A stretch of DNA of 64,000 nt, taken from positions 186,001 to 250,000 of the forward strand of contig CBDCHP010000012.1 of the NCBI GenBank assembly GCA_965217265.1, read 5' to 3'. Shown piece after piece: positions 20,119-29,211 of this stretch. Source of the stretch: JAGRGG01 sp965217265. GTDB lineage: Bacteria; Pseudomonadota; Alphaproteobacteria; Geminicoccales; Geminicoccaceae. The notes beneath the pieces are model-generated. The model worked only from the letters and a program-made list of their open reading frames with translations, did not search any database and was not told the DNA's origin. Position numbers and translations under genes: made by a program. Position 1 is the first letter of the stretch; every line of letters begins with the position of its first letter.

Positions 20119-20625
20119 ATGCCGGGCGAACCGCACCTGCCGGACGATCTGTCGGGTTTTGACGACGACCGTCTCAATATCCTGATCGCCAACTTCCAGC
20201 GGCTGCGGGCGACGGGCTCCGCTGCTTTCAGAAAGCTGCTGTGGGAACACAACCGGCGGCACGGCGGCGACATGGACATCGACAAGACGATCGAGTTCAT
20301 TCGCGAACGCGCCAAGGAGGGGCGGTTCGTCAGCTACGCCGAGGTCGCGGGGCTGTACGGCAAGGACTGGCAAAAGGCCCGTCGCCGGATGCCGGCGCAC
20401 CTGTGGGACGTCGTGCAAGAGGCGTGCAGCAAGAGCCTGCCGATGCTGAGCGCCGTGATCGTCAACCAGCAGCACGTGCAGACGGGCAAGATGGAGCCGG
20501 AAACCCTGCAAGGCTTCATCAAGGCGGCGGAGAAGCTCGACCTGGACGTCTCCGGCGATCCGGAAGCGTTCCTGCGCGAGCAGCAGCGGCAATGCTTTGC
20601 CTGGGCGGGGCACGAGGCGGCTTGA
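20119..20625 (+). CDS. Conserved-looking hypothetical protein, 168 residues
   Basis: This soluble, charged protein is of unknown function. Visible segments are FDDDRLNILIANFQRLRATG (a helix near residue 15), FVSYAEVAGLYGKDWQKARRRMP (helix-turn-helix-like spacing), LPMLSAVIVNQQHVQTGKMEPETL (strand-loop-helix) and a C-terminal helix. I chose the ATG at 20119 because AAGGA lies 8 bases ahead. An ATG at 20077 would fall inside the palindrome described upstream. There are no membrane segments. It is a single gene, divergent from the flavoprotein operon and convergent with a permease fragment, with a palindromic element between. I do not recognise a named family with confidence. Confidence 0.65.
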   Translation: MPGEPHLPDDLSGFDDDRLNILIANFQRLRATGSAAFRKLLWEHNRRHGGDMDIDKTIEFIRERAKEGRFVSYAEVAGLYGKDWQKARRRMPAHLWDVVQEACSKSLPMLSAVIVNQQHVQTGKMEPETLQGFIKAAEKLDLDVSGDPEAFLREQQRQCFAWAGHEAA

Positions 20626-20646
20626 GTGGTGGAGTTAGCCGTTGAT

Positions 20647-20792
20647 GAACGCTGGCGCGTCCGCTGCGCGGAGCTTCTTTTTTCTTTTTGCTAGTGTTGA
20701 CGCAAGAGCTTGGCCCCAACGCCGAGGGCCAATCTCGGACAAAAGACAAAAAAGAAGAAAAAAGACCGCGCGTCAGCGCACGCGCAGCGTTC
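20647..20792. repeat. Dispersed palindromic element, copy B
   Basis: This 146-bp inverted-repeat element has arms at 20647-20691 and about 20747-20792, beginning gaacgctggcgcgtccgc. The central box is TTGGCCCCAACGCCGAGGGCCA. T-runs (cttcttttttcttttt) follow the GC hairpin on each strand. It sits between convergent genes. Its right arm contributes the last codons and stop (TGA, complement of 20773-20775) of the permease fragment. Confidence 0.83.
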
Positions 20793-21168
20793 TCCTACGC
20801 CGCAGCACGAACGCCGCCACGAACGCTAGCGCAATGACGAGGAGCGACATGCCCGTCGTGAGGGTACCGAGCGCGTAGATGACGGGCGTGGTCGCGTTGG
20901 TCTGCATCGCCTGGAGTTCGAGCGGCAGGGTGTTGAGGGCGCCCAAAGCCTGCGACGAGCGGGCGAGTTCGCCGTAGGACAGGGTGAAGCCGAAGAGCGC
21001 GACGCCGACGAGCGAGGGCGCGACGATCGGCAGGACGACGTGCCAGACGGTCTGGGTGCCGGTGGCGCCGGCGTCGCGCGCGGCCTCCTCGTAGGCCGGG
21101 TTGAAGCGGTTGAAGACGGCGAACATGATGAGCAGGCCGAGCGGCAGCGTCCAGGTCAGGTGCGCGCC
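20773..21168 (-). pseudogene. C-terminal fragment of a PotC-type ABC permease
   Basis: About 132 residues match the C-terminal half of a Pot-type permease: HLTWTLPLGLLIMFAVFNR, then the EAA loop YEEAARDAGATGTQTVWHVVLP, then FGFTLSYGELARSSQ. The N-terminal half with the first membrane segments is absent. Homology stops near 21168 and sequence of a different gene (purN) begins about 25-30 bases later on the other strand. No partner transporter genes adjoin it. It is a remnant created by a deletion, rearrangement or misjoined assembly. Confidence 0.78.
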
Positions 21169-21194
21169 GAACCGAAGAAGAACCAAGAATGCGG

Positions 21195-21386
21195 CAGGCC
21201 GAACAGCTCGAACAGGGCGTCAAGATGATCTGCCTTGTCGGCTTCATGCGGATCCTGAGCCCCGGTTTCGTCGAAACGTGGCACGGCCGCCTCCTCAACG
21301 TCCACCCCGCGCTCCTGCCAGCCTTCAAGGGGCTTCATACGCGCAAGTGGGCCGTAAAATTTGGCGTCCGTCTGCACGGCTACACC
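21195..21386 (+). pseudogene. purN: Internal fragment of purN (GAR formyltransferase)
   Basis: About 63 residues match the catalytic core of phosphoribosylglycinamide formyltransferase: GVKMICLVGFMRILSPGFV, RLLNVHPALLPAFKGLHT and GVRLHGYT. HPALLPAF contains the catalytic His region. Both the N-terminal half and the C-terminus are missing, and after 21386 the sequence becomes AT-rich and unrelated. It cannot be functional. It abuts the permease fragment, so two unrelated gene fragments meet within about 30 bases. Confidence 0.78.
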
Positions 21387-21621
21387 GCCCGGCAAAGCCA
21401 CTATAGCATTGATTTTAAAAGATAATTGTGCAACTCGGGTTTGTTCGGTGATTTCGCTCCTAGCGTTTATCATGTGCGGACTCAGGACAAAGAGGAAAGA
21501 ATTCATAATACTGCAATGATAAAACCGGTATAGCCATTCGATACAAATCATAGAGCACTTGCTTCTAACATATTGTAACATGATATACTAATCCGAGTGC
21601 TTTTTCTCAGACGGGGCCAGC
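21387..21621. other. AT-rich spacer upstream of the large nuclease-like gene
   Basis: This stretch of roughly 235 bases is clearly richer in A and T than the flanking DNA and holds no supportable gene. It contains a good extended -10 promoter for the downstream gene. The base shift suggests acquired DNA. Confidence 0.6.
21559..21589 (+). promoter_or_regulatory. Sigma-70-like extended -10 promoter (TTGCTT ... TG-A-TATACT)
   Basis: TTGCTT at 21559-21564 and TATACT at 21584-21589 are separated by 19 bases. TG one base before the -10 makes it an extended -10. Transcription would start near 21597, about 25 bases before the GTG start of the large gene, giving a short leader. Confidence 0.5.
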
Positions 21622-24600
21622 GTGATTGACTATTCCTCCGTCTCCCTGCTTCCACCCCGCGACTGGCAGGCTTTCGAGCGCCGCTCGCGCGTGTTGTTCG
21701 CGTGCGAGTTGGGCGACCCGAACACGCAGATGCACGGCCGCAGCGGTCAGGTCCAGCAAGGCGTCGACATCTACGGCCTGCGCAAGAACGGCCACGGCCG
21801 TACGGTCGGCGTCCAGTGCAAGGGCAAGGACCAGACCTATGGCGGCAAAGTCTCCGAGGCCGAACTGCACCGTGAAGTCGAGCAGGCGAAAGCGTTCGAG
21901 CCGCCGCTCGCCGAGTTCATCCTCGTCACCACGGCGCCGGACGACGCCGCCATCCAGGCCGTGGCGCGGCGGTTGACGGCGGAGAACCGATCCGCCGGGC
22001 TGGACATGGAGGTGCACGTCTGGGGTTGGGGCGAACTACAGGGACGCATCGTTCGCCATCCAGAAGCTTTGGAAGCATTTCACCCCGACGCCACGCCCTT
22101 CACGGACGAACTGAGAGCGGGGCAGGACAAAACATACGGAGAAGTCATAGCGCTCAGAGCCGAGACGCAGGCCGGTTTCAAGGCAGTGCTGGATGAGGGC
22201 GGCGCACGAAACGAAACCGTCGAAAAGAATCTACACCAAGAGATTGACGAGTATCGCGACCTGCTTCGGGCGGGCAAGCCGAGGACGGCGCTTGACAGGC
22301 TGCTGGCGTTCGATGGTCGATGGGGCAACGGCATTTCCGATCGCCTGCGCTTTCGCGTCCTCACCAACATCGGTGCCGCGCGCCTCGAACTCGACGAAGC
22401 GGTCGAGGCGGCGGACGACTTCATCGCCGCCGGCAGGTTCGATCTCGCCGATCCCGTCGGTCGAGCGAACCGGGCGCTGGCGTGGCTGCTGCGGGGCGAC
22501 CGGAAGCGGGCGCGACAAGCGGCCGAGGAAGCGCTGGAGAAGGACCCTGCCAACGCCGGGGCCGCCTGCTGCCTGATCCAGGCCAGGATCGAGGACGAAG
22601 GGCTCGACGATCCGCTCGCCGCCGTGCCGGAAGGCTTGCGCGCGGCGGCGCCCGTCCTGCGCGCGGCGGTGTGGTTTTATCAGCGGCGCGGGCGGGACGC
22701 TTGGCGGGCGCTCGCCGCCGAGGGCGGGGCACGGTACCCCGAGGACGACGACCTCGTCTACGCGGCGGCGATGGCAAGGTTCGAGGTCCTGATGCCGCCG
22801 GGCGCCGGCGCCGGCGAGGCGCTGCCGTCCGTAGGTTCCTGGGATGAGCTTGAAGGCATCGCAAAGCGTCTGCGCGGCGTCTGGCAAAGGGCGCGGGCGC
22901 GGGAGGCGCCGCCGGACGATATTTCCCTGCCCTTCAACCTAGCACAGGTGTTGCGGCTGATCGGCCGCTCCGACGAGGCCGCCACCATTTTGGACGAGGC
23001 GCGGCGAGGCCATCCGGACGACGCCATGCTGGCCCGGCTGCGCGCCTCGCTCCACGTCGATGCCGGGGAGGACGGGCAAGCCGAGGCGTTGCTGGCCGGT
23101 CACGGGGACGATCCGACGATGGTCATCATGCGCGCCGAAGTTCTGCTGGACCGGGCGCCGGGGCCGGCCGCCGCCCTCCTCGCCGCGCGAGACGACGCGT
23201 GGTTCGGCGGGGAAGGTTCCTACGTGCGGCTGCTGCACGCGCAGGCGCTCCTCGCCGACGACGATCCGGCCGGCGCCGGGCGCGTCGCGCGCGCCGCCGT
23301 CGCGGCTTGGCCGGACGAGATCCTGCCGCGTTGCGCGCTGGCACTCGCCTCGCAAATGGTTGATCGGCAAGCGGCGGTCGACGCGGCGAAGCAAGCGTTC
23401 GGCCTCGCCGAGGCCGACACACCTTTCCGCGAGCGCTTCATTCTCGCCAAGACCTGTTATCGCCTGGACCTGGACGACGCGGCGGCGGACCTCCTGCACG
23501 GCCGCGTCGATGTAGGGCACGACTCGCCGGCCCTGCGCCTCCTGTTCAAGGCGCTCCTGAAGAGCGACCGGCGACGGGCGGCGAACGACCTGCTGGCGTC
23601 CCTGCCGGAGAAGCTCAAGGCCGAGCGGTTTTACGGCGCGATGGCTTTGCGCGTCGCCCTGGCGAGCAAGGATCGGGATACCGCCCTGCAAGCCGCCGAA
23701 ATCTACCTGAAGGCTTGGCCGGACGATCTTGAAATCCGGCTGCACTGGCTCGACGTCTGCACGGACGAAGCGGCCCGCGCCTTTCTGGAAGGGCCGGTCG
23801 AGCGGCTGGAAGGCGCGCCCTGGCAGCGGATGGTGCTGGCGCACCGGCTGCGGGACGAGGGTTTCGTCGGGCGGGCGCACGATCTGGGCTATCGGGTGGT
23901 GCTCGCGCACGAACGCGACCATCGCCTCTGCTTGGCCTTCGTCGACCTCGTGCTCGGCCGGGAAAATCCCGAAGATCCCAGACTCGGCGTGGCGACGGTC
24001 GGACCCGACACGGCTTTCATCATCCGCAACCGCCTCGGCGAGACGCGAACGCTCGTCGTCGAGCCCGATCCAGACCTGCGTCCGCATTCCGACATCGTTG
24101 CCCCCGATCACGCCCTGGTGCGGGTGGCGCTAGGCAAAGAGGCAAACGCCTCCTTCGCGGCCAAGGAGCGGCCGCGGGCGCAGGATGACTGGACGATCGT
24201 GGCGGTCAAGCACAAGCACCTCCACATGCTGCACGACTTGATGGAAAGTTTCCACGTCCGCTTTCCGGAGGCGGAAGGCCTACGGCGGATGACGATCAAG
24301 GACGAGGACGAGAAGCCGTTCGAGGAAATTGAGGAGACGCTGCGGGAGAGAGCGGAGGCCGCCGAAGAAAGACTTGAGCTTTATGAAAAGAGAAACCTGC
24401 CGCTGCGGCTCGTCGGGCGCCTCCTCGGCACCGATCCGATCGAGATGCTGGCCGGCATGATCGAAGATGACCGTCCTATCCGCACCTGCGGCGGCGCTGC
24501 GGCGGAACGCGCGGCGGCGTTCGCGGCGATCGACGACAACGGCCGCGGGGGATGCCTCGTCGATATCATGACCCTCTACACCATCCACTGGCTCGGCGTC

Positions 24601-25443
24601 GTCGAAGCGGTCGCGTCGGTCTGCGGCCCACTCTGCGTCAGCCAGCCAACACAGGATCTTTTCCTGGCGCGCGTGGAGCGGGCGCGGGCTGAGCAGGGCC
24701 GCAGAAGGGGCACTGCGGCTTGGCGGGATGGCGAGATAGTCTCTCACGAAGATACGCCCGAGCAACAAACCGAGCGGCTGCGGCGGGCGGAGGCCGCGTG
24801 GGATTGGGTGCGGGCGAACGCGGCGGTCGTGCCGGCGATTGGGGAGAAGGATCTGCCGGGAACCTCACGGCGGGTGCTGTGCAGCATCGACGCATCGATC
24901 GTCGATGACCTTCTCGCCGCGCAGGGGCAGAGCCTCCTGTTCCTGACGGACGACATGCCGATGCGGCGACTGGCGCAGACGGAAGCGGGGCTTCGCGCCG
25001 CGTGGCTGCAACCCGTCCTGATGGCGGCATGGAAACAAGGACGGTTGAGCCCGCGAGCCTACACGAAGGCCGTCGTTCACATGGTCGAGGCGGGCTTCGA
25101 GCATACCGCTATTGAAGGAGTCTCGCTGTTCGAGGCGTCGTCGTGGCCGGGGGAGAAACCCCGCGAAGGGCCTTTCCGCCTGCTGGCGGACACCCTTCGG
25201 GGGCCAAAGGTCGATCCCGCCTCGGCGGCGGGCGTGGTCGCCGGCTTCGTGCGGCGCGTATGGGCCGGAGGATGGCCGCCGCTCGCGCAGCAGGCGCGCA
25301 CCGGGCTCCTGCTCGAAGCCTTGTGCAGCGGCCGTAATCACAAGGCTATGTTGGAAGCTCTCATACAGCGACTACCAGAGCTAAGACAGCCATTTTGGCT
25401 TTACTTGCAAGGATGGTTGAAGGGCCACTTCTTGACACCCTGA
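21622..25443 (+). CDS. Multidomain nuclease-like protein: Mrr-like REase - TPR - GreAB_C-like - PIN
   Basis: This 1273-residue protein has four recognisable parts. Residues 1-150 fit a Mrr-type PD-(D/E)XK nuclease (E19, then GVDIYG with D49, and VQCKGKD with the Q65-x-K67 pair). Residues of about 200-760 are helical repeats of TPR type (for example RANRALAWLLRGDRKRARQ, FNLAQVLRLIGRSDEAATIL). Residues of about 790-845 resemble the GreA/GreB C-terminal domain (DIVAPDHALVRVALGKEA). A charged coiled coil follows. Residues of about 975-1125 look like a PIN nuclease (D981 in CLVDIMTLY; LTDD, D1110-D1111). The start is GTG. It is a single gene in an AT-rich-flanked insertion, so a defence or toxin-like RNA/DNA-targeting role is plausible but inferred. 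Its 3' end may be frameshifted. Confidence 0.75.
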   Translation: MIDYSSVSLLPPRDWQAFERRSRVLFACELGDPNTQMHGRSGQVQQGVDIYGLRKNGHGRTVGVQCKGKDQTYGGKVSEAELHREVEQAKAFEPPLAEFILVTTAPDDAAIQAVARRLTAENRSAGLDMEVHVWGWGELQGRIVRHPEALEAFHPDATPFTDELRAGQDKTYGEVIALRAETQAGFKAVLDEGGARNETVEKNLHQEIDEYRDLLRAGKPRTALDRLLAFDGRWGNGISDRLRFRVLTNIGAARLELDEAVEAADDFIAAGRFDLADPVGRANRALAWLLRGDRKRARQAAEEALEKDPANAGAACCLIQARIEDEGLDDPLAAVPEGLRAAAPVLRAAVWFYQRRGRDAWRALAAEGGARYPEDDDLVYAAAMARFEVLMPPGAGAGEALPSVGSWDELEGIAKRLRGVWQRARAREAPPDDISLPFNLAQVLRLIGRSDEAATILDEARRGHPDDAMLARLRASLHVDAGEDGQAEALLAGHGDDPTMVIMRAEVLLDRAPGPAAALLAARDDAWFGGEGSYVRLLHAQALLADDDPAGAGRVARAAVAAWPDEILPRCALALASQMVDRQAAVDAAKQAFGLAEADTPFRERFILAKTCYRLDLDDAAADLLHGRVDVGHDSPALRLLFKALLKSDRRRAANDLLASLPEKLKAERFYGAMALRVALASKDRDTALQAAEIYLKAWPDDLEIRLHWLDVCTDEAARAFLEGPVERLEGAPWQRMVLAHRLRDEGFVGRAHDLGYRVVLAHERDHRLCLAFVDLVLGRENPEDPRLGVATVGPDTAFIIRNRLGETRTLVVEPDPDLRPHSDIVAPDHALVRVALGKEANASFAAKERPRAQDDWTIVAVKHKHLHMLHDLMESFHVRFPEAEGLRRMTIKDEDEKPFEEIEETLRERAEAAEERLELYEKRNLPLRLVGRLLGTDPIEMLAGMIEDDRPIRTCGGAAAERAAAFAAIDDNGRGGCLVDIMTLYTIHWLGVVEAVASVCGPLCVSQPTQDLFLARVERARAEQGRRRGTAAWRDGEIVSHEDTPEQQTERLRRAEAAWDWVRANAAVVPAIGEKDLPGTSRRVLCSIDASIVDDLLAAQGQSLLFLTDDMPMRRLAQTEAGLRAAWLQPVLMAAWKQGRLSPRAYTKAVVHMVEAGFEHTAIEGVSLFEASSWPGEKPREGPFRLLADTLRGPKVDPASAAGVVAGFVRRVWAGGWPPLAQQARTGLLLEALCSGRNHKAMLEALIQRLPELRQPFWLYLQGWLKGHFLTP

Positions 25444-25594
25444 TCAATCCGATAGCCTGGGCACTGCCTGCTTTAAGAAAACATCTTGGTCTCGACAAAG
25501 AAGAATATGACCTCTTTTACCGTCGTCTTTGGCGGGTCGGGGCCGTGAAAAGCATTGGTCTTGATGCACTTGGCGAAGTCATTGCGGATCATGC
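25444..25594 (+). other. Possible out-of-frame continuation of the large gene, cut at 25594
   Basis: Another plus frame reads protein-like through this stretch (INPIAWALPALRKHLGLDK, then YDLFYRRLWRVGAVKSIGL). A one-base slip near 25430-25443 would join it to the large protein (GHFLTP to LINPIAW). It ends abruptly at about 25594, where deacetylase coding sequence begins, so the native 3' end seems lost. It could alternatively be non-coding, with the stop at 25443 being genuine. Confidence 0.4.
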
Positions 25595-26455
25595 GACGCG
25601 GTCGCCGGCTGGCTCGGCTCCTACGGCGGCGAGGACAGCCCCTGCGACATCAGCCGCGGCGTCTTCGCCGGCGAGGTCGGGGCGATGCGCCTCCTGCGCC
25701 TGTTCGAGCGCCTCGGCGTCACGACGACGTGGTTCGTGCCGGGCCACTCGATCGAGACCTTCCCCGAGCAGACGCGAACCGTCGCCGAGGCCGGGCACGA
25801 GATCGGCATGCACGGCTACAGCCACGAGAACCCGATCGCGATGACGCCCGAGCAGGAGGAAGCGATCTTCGACAAGTGCATCGGCGTGATCGAAGAGATC
25901 AGCGGCAAGAAGCCGGTCGGCTACGTCGCCCCCTGGTGGGAGTTCGGTGCCAAGACCAACGAGTTGCTGGTAAGCAAGGGCATCAAGTACGACCACAGCC
26001 TGATGCACAACGACTACCACCCCTACTACGCCCGCGTCGGCGACGCCTGGACCAAGATCGACTACAGCCAGCACCCGAGCGCTTGGATGAAGCCCCTGGT
26101 GCGGGGCGAGGAAACCGACCTGATCGAGATCCCGGCGTCGTGGTACCTCGACGACCTGCCGCCGATGATGTTCATCAAGGCCGCACCCAACAGCCACGGC
26201 TTCGTCAACCCGCGCGACATCGAGGACATCTGGCGCGACCAGTTCGACTGGGTCTACCGCGAGTACGACTACGCCGTGCTCCCCTTCACCATCCACCCGG
26301 ACGTCTCGGGCAAGCCGCAGGTCTTGATGATGCTGGAGCGGATCCACGCCCACATGGCCAAGCACCCGGGCGTTAAGTTCGTGAAGATGGAGGACATCGC
26401 CGACGATTTCGCCCGGCGCTTCCCGCGCTCGGGCGAGGCGCGGCCGGTCTCTTAA
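25595..26455 (+). pseudogene. 5'-truncated polysaccharide-deacetylase-family (NodB/PuuE-like) gene
   Basis: The frame reads as a carbohydrate-esterase-4-type deacetylase from DAVAGWLGSYGGEDSPCDIS onward to its normal C-terminus. The HxxxH metal motif is present (GHEIGMHGYSHENP) along with YVAPWWEFG and LPFTIHPDVSGKPQ. The start and the first Asp-containing motif (expected as TFDFD) are missing. Homology begins exactly where the preceding sequence ends, and the first available ATG in frame is 25685. It precedes a small Cys-rich protein and a CobW GTPase, a neighbourhood I associate with amide/urea nitrogen use. Probably non-functional unless initiation at 25685 gives a partial enzyme. Confidence 0.75.
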
Positions 26456-26466
26456 AGGACACGCGC

Positions 26467-26769
26467 ATGTGCGGTCTGTGCGGCATGTTCGGCGTCGGCG
26501 GGCACTGGACCGACGGCCCCGCCCAAGGGGGAATGCGCCCGGCCGAGCGGCAGCACCGCACGCGCGTCCTGAACTGGATGCTCGGGCTCTACGGCCTGCG
26601 CGCCGCCGAGTGGCACGGGCGCCTCGTCGTCAGCGGCCCGACCGGGCGGCAGCAGGTCGTGGAGGATCTGGGGGCCATGTGGGTCGCGGCCGAGGCGCTG
26701 GCGGGGAAGCCCTTGGACCCGCTCGACCCGCTCGACCCGCGCGTCCTGGAGCGGATCGGGGCCGGGTGA
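26467..26769 (+). CDS. Small Cys-containing protein, MCGLCGMFG type
   Basis: This 100-residue protein begins MCGLCGMFGVGGHWTDG and continues with RTRVLNWMLGLYGLRAAEWHG, VVSGPTGRQQVVEDLGAMW, and an Asp-Pro-Leu repeat (LDPLDPLDP) near the end. The Cys2 start superficially recalls class II amidotransferases, but the protein is far too short. I recognise the pattern as a small conserved alphaproteobacterial protein found beside CobW-type GTPases, function unknown. Its TGA overlaps the GTG of the CobW gene, so the two are co-translated. A metal-handling partnership is possible. Confidence 0.7.
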   Translation: MCGLCGMFGVGGHWTDGPAQGGMRPAERQHRTRVLNWMLGLYGLRAAEWHGRLVVSGPTGRQQVVEDLGAMWVAAEALAGKPLDPLDPLDPRVLERIGAG

Positions 26770-27734
26770 GCGCCCCCGCCCGCGCGCCGATCGCGGTCAA
26801 CCTGCTGACGGGCTTCTTGGGCAGCGGCAAGACCTCGCTGTTGAAGCGGCTCCTGGCGCTGCCCGACCTGGAGGGCACCGCCGTCATCATCAACGAGTTC
26901 GGCGAGGTGGGGCTCGACCACCTCCTCGTCGAGGCGGTGGAAGGCGAGGTCGTGCTGCTGAAATCGGGCTGCGTCTGCTGCTCGGTGCGGGGCGACCTGC
27001 GCGACGGGCTGATCCGGCTGATGGAGCGGGCGCGATCGGGAATGATCCCGCGCTTTCGCCGCGTCGTCATCGAAACGACCGGGCTCGCCGACCCGGTGCC
27101 GGTGATCGCCAGCTTCACCGCCGACCCGAGCCTGCGCTACCACTTTCGCTTGGGGGGCGTCGTCACCGTCGTCGACGCCGTGGGGGGCTTGGGCAACCTC
27201 GCCGCCTTCGACGAGGCGGCGCGGCAGGTCGCGGTCGCCGACCGGCTGGTGGTGACGAAGTGCGACCTCGCGGCGGACGGGGCGGTCGAACGCCTGGAGG
27301 CCCGCCTGGATGCCCTCAATCCGGGCGCGCTTACGCACCGATCGAGCGAGGACGCGCCGGTGCCGGCATCCGTCCTCCTCGACGGGGCGTCCGATCATCC
27401 GCGGCCGGCGGCGGACAACGGCCACGGCGGGCACGCAGAGGGCTTCACGACCTTCACCCTCACGGCCGAGGCCCCGCTCGACTGGGCGCCGTTCGGCCTC
27501 TGGCTCTCGATGCTGCTCAACCGGCACGGGTCTCGCATCCTGCGCCTCAAGGGGCTCCTCTACCTCAAGGGCGTTGATCGGCCCGTCGTGGTGCAGGGCG
27601 TGCAGCACCTCGTCCACAAGCCCGAGCACCTCGACGCTTGGCCGGACGGCGGACCCGTAACACGGCTGGTCGTGATCGGCCGCGACCTCGACCCAAAAGC
27701 GGTGCGGCGCTCGTTCGAGGGGTTTTGCCGGTGA
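26766..27734 (+). CDS. CobW/COG0523-family GTP-binding metallochaperone
   Basis: This is a 322-residue G3E-family GTPase. Walker A is GFLGSGKTSLLKRLL, followed by NEFGEVGLDHLLV, the metal-binding CxCC motif in SGCVCCSVRGDL, ETTGLADPVPVI, and the base-specificity motif TKCD. A short His-containing linker (NGHGGHAEGF) precedes the CobW C-terminal domain (LRLKGLLYLKG). Proteins of this family deliver metals to enzymes or sense metal shortage. The GTG start overlaps the small protein's stop. The stop codon overlaps a mini-copy of the dispersed palindrome. Confidence 0.88.
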   Translation: MSAPARAPIAVNLLTGFLGSGKTSLLKRLLALPDLEGTAVIINEFGEVGLDHLLVEAVEGEVVLLKSGCVCCSVRGDLRDGLIRLMERARSGMIPRFRRVVIETTGLADPVPVIASFTADPSLRYHFRLGGVVTVVDAVGGLGNLAAFDEAARQVAVADRLVVTKCDLAADGAVERLEARLDALNPGALTHRSSEDAPVPASVLLDGASDHPRPAADNGHGGHAEGFTTFTLTAEAPLDWAPFGLWLSMLLNRHGSRILRLKGLLYLKGVDRPVVVQGVQHLVHKPEHLDAWPDGGPVTRLVVIGRDLDPKAVRRSFEGFCR

Positions 27735-27764
27735 ACGCTTCGCGTGCGCAGCGGCGCGAAGCGT
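27733..27764. repeat. Mini-copy (F) of the dispersed palindromic element
   Basis: GAACGCTTCGCG is followed, after a 10-base loop, by CGCGAAGCGT (arms 27735-27744 and 27755-27764). It matches the outer ends of the full elements but lacks the T-runs and central box. It begins at the cobW stop codon, like the full copies C and D. Confidence 0.65.
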
Positions 27765-27908
27765 CCGCTCAATATCCTGTCATCTGCCGAAAAAATCGGC
27801 ATCTGTTTCGTCCCGCCACGACGCCTCGTCGGCCCGTTCGGCGAACGGCACGGGTGTTGCATGAGGGGCGGCAGAGAGAAGCACTTCGATCAAGAAGGAC
27901 GAAGCCTC

Positions 27909-29182
27909 ATGCGTCGGTTCGCGCTTTCCTGCCTCGGCGCCCTCGCGGCGACGGGCACCCTCCCGGCACAGGCCCAGGAGGACACGATCAAGGTCGGCGT
28001 CCTGCACTCGCTGTCGGGGACGATGGCGATCAGCGAGACGACGCTGAAAGACGTCATGCTGATGCTGATCGAGCGGCAGAACGCGGCGGGCAGCGTCTTG
28101 GGCAAGCAGTTGGAGCCGGTCGTCGTCGATCCGGCCTCGGACTGGCCCCTGTTCGCCGAGAAGGCGCGCGAATTGATCGAGGTCGAGAAGGTCGCGGCCA
28201 CCTTCGGCTGCTGGACCTCGGTCAGTCGTAAGTCGGTCCTGCCGGTGTTCGAGGAGTTGGACTCGATCCTGTTCTACCCCGTGCAGTACGAGGGCGAGGA
28301 AAGCTCGAAGAACGTGTTCTACACCGGAGCCGCGCCGAATCAGCAGGCGATCCCGGCGGTCGATTACCTGATGGAGGAGGAGGGCGTCGAGCGCTGGGTC
28401 CTGGCCGGCACCGACTACGTCTACCCGCGCACGACGAACAAGATCCTCGAAGCCTACCTGAAGGTGAACGGCGTCGCCGACGCGGACATCATGATCAACT
28501 ACACGCCGTTCGGGCACGCGGACTGGCAGACGATCGTCGCCGACATCAAGAACTTCGGCTCGGCCGGCAAGAAGACCACCGTCGTCTCGACCATCAACGG
28601 CGACGCCAACGTGCCGTTCTACAAGGAACTGGCGAACCAGGGCGTCGACGCCGCCGACAGCTGGTCGTCGCCTTCTCGGTCGGCGAGGAAGAGTTGGCCG
28701 GGCTCGATACCGCACCGCTGGTCGGGCACCTCGCCGCCTGGAACTACTTCATGAGCGTCGATACCGAGGCCAACGACGACTTCATCGAGGGCCGGCACGC
28801 CTTCATCGGCAACGAGGACCGCGTCACCGACGACCCGATGGAGGCGCACTATATCGGCTTCAACATGTGGATTGAGGCGGTCGAGAAGGCTGGCACGATC
28901 GAACCCGACGCGATGATCGGCGTCGCGGTGCCGAACCTGTCGGGCGGTTACGCCGCGATGATGCCCAACCACCACATCACCAAGCCCGTTCTGATCGGCG
29001 AGATCCAAGACGACGGCCAATTCGAGACCGTCTACGAGACGCCGGGCCTCGTCGTCGGCGACGAGTGGTCGGACTACCTCGAAGGCTCGAAGGATTTGAT
29101 CGCGGATTGGAGGAAGCCGATGTCGTGCGGCAACTTCAACACCGCGACCGGCAAGTGCGGCGGCAAGGGCGAGCAGGGCTAG
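27909..29182 (+). pseudogene. urtA: urtA, urea-type ABC binding protein, frameshifted
   Basis: The gene encodes the periplasmic binding protein of the urea/short-chain amide transporter. The first frame runs from a signal peptide (ending near AQAQE) through IKVGVLHSLSGTMAISETT and DYVYPRTTNKILE to NQGVDAADS. The downstream part (VAFSVGEEELAGLDTAPLVGHLAAWNYF onward, split VAFSVGEEELAGL and APLVGHLAAWNYF) is in another frame and ends normally at 29182. The break is at about 28657-28668, where a few bases corresponding to a usual IPV segment are gone. One indel (not a multiple of three) explains it. Two bases of the downstream operon are similarly damaged, which supports decay. Confidence 0.85.
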
Positions 29183-29211
29183 ACACCGGTCCTGCCTCAA
29201 CCCCCCCGCAC

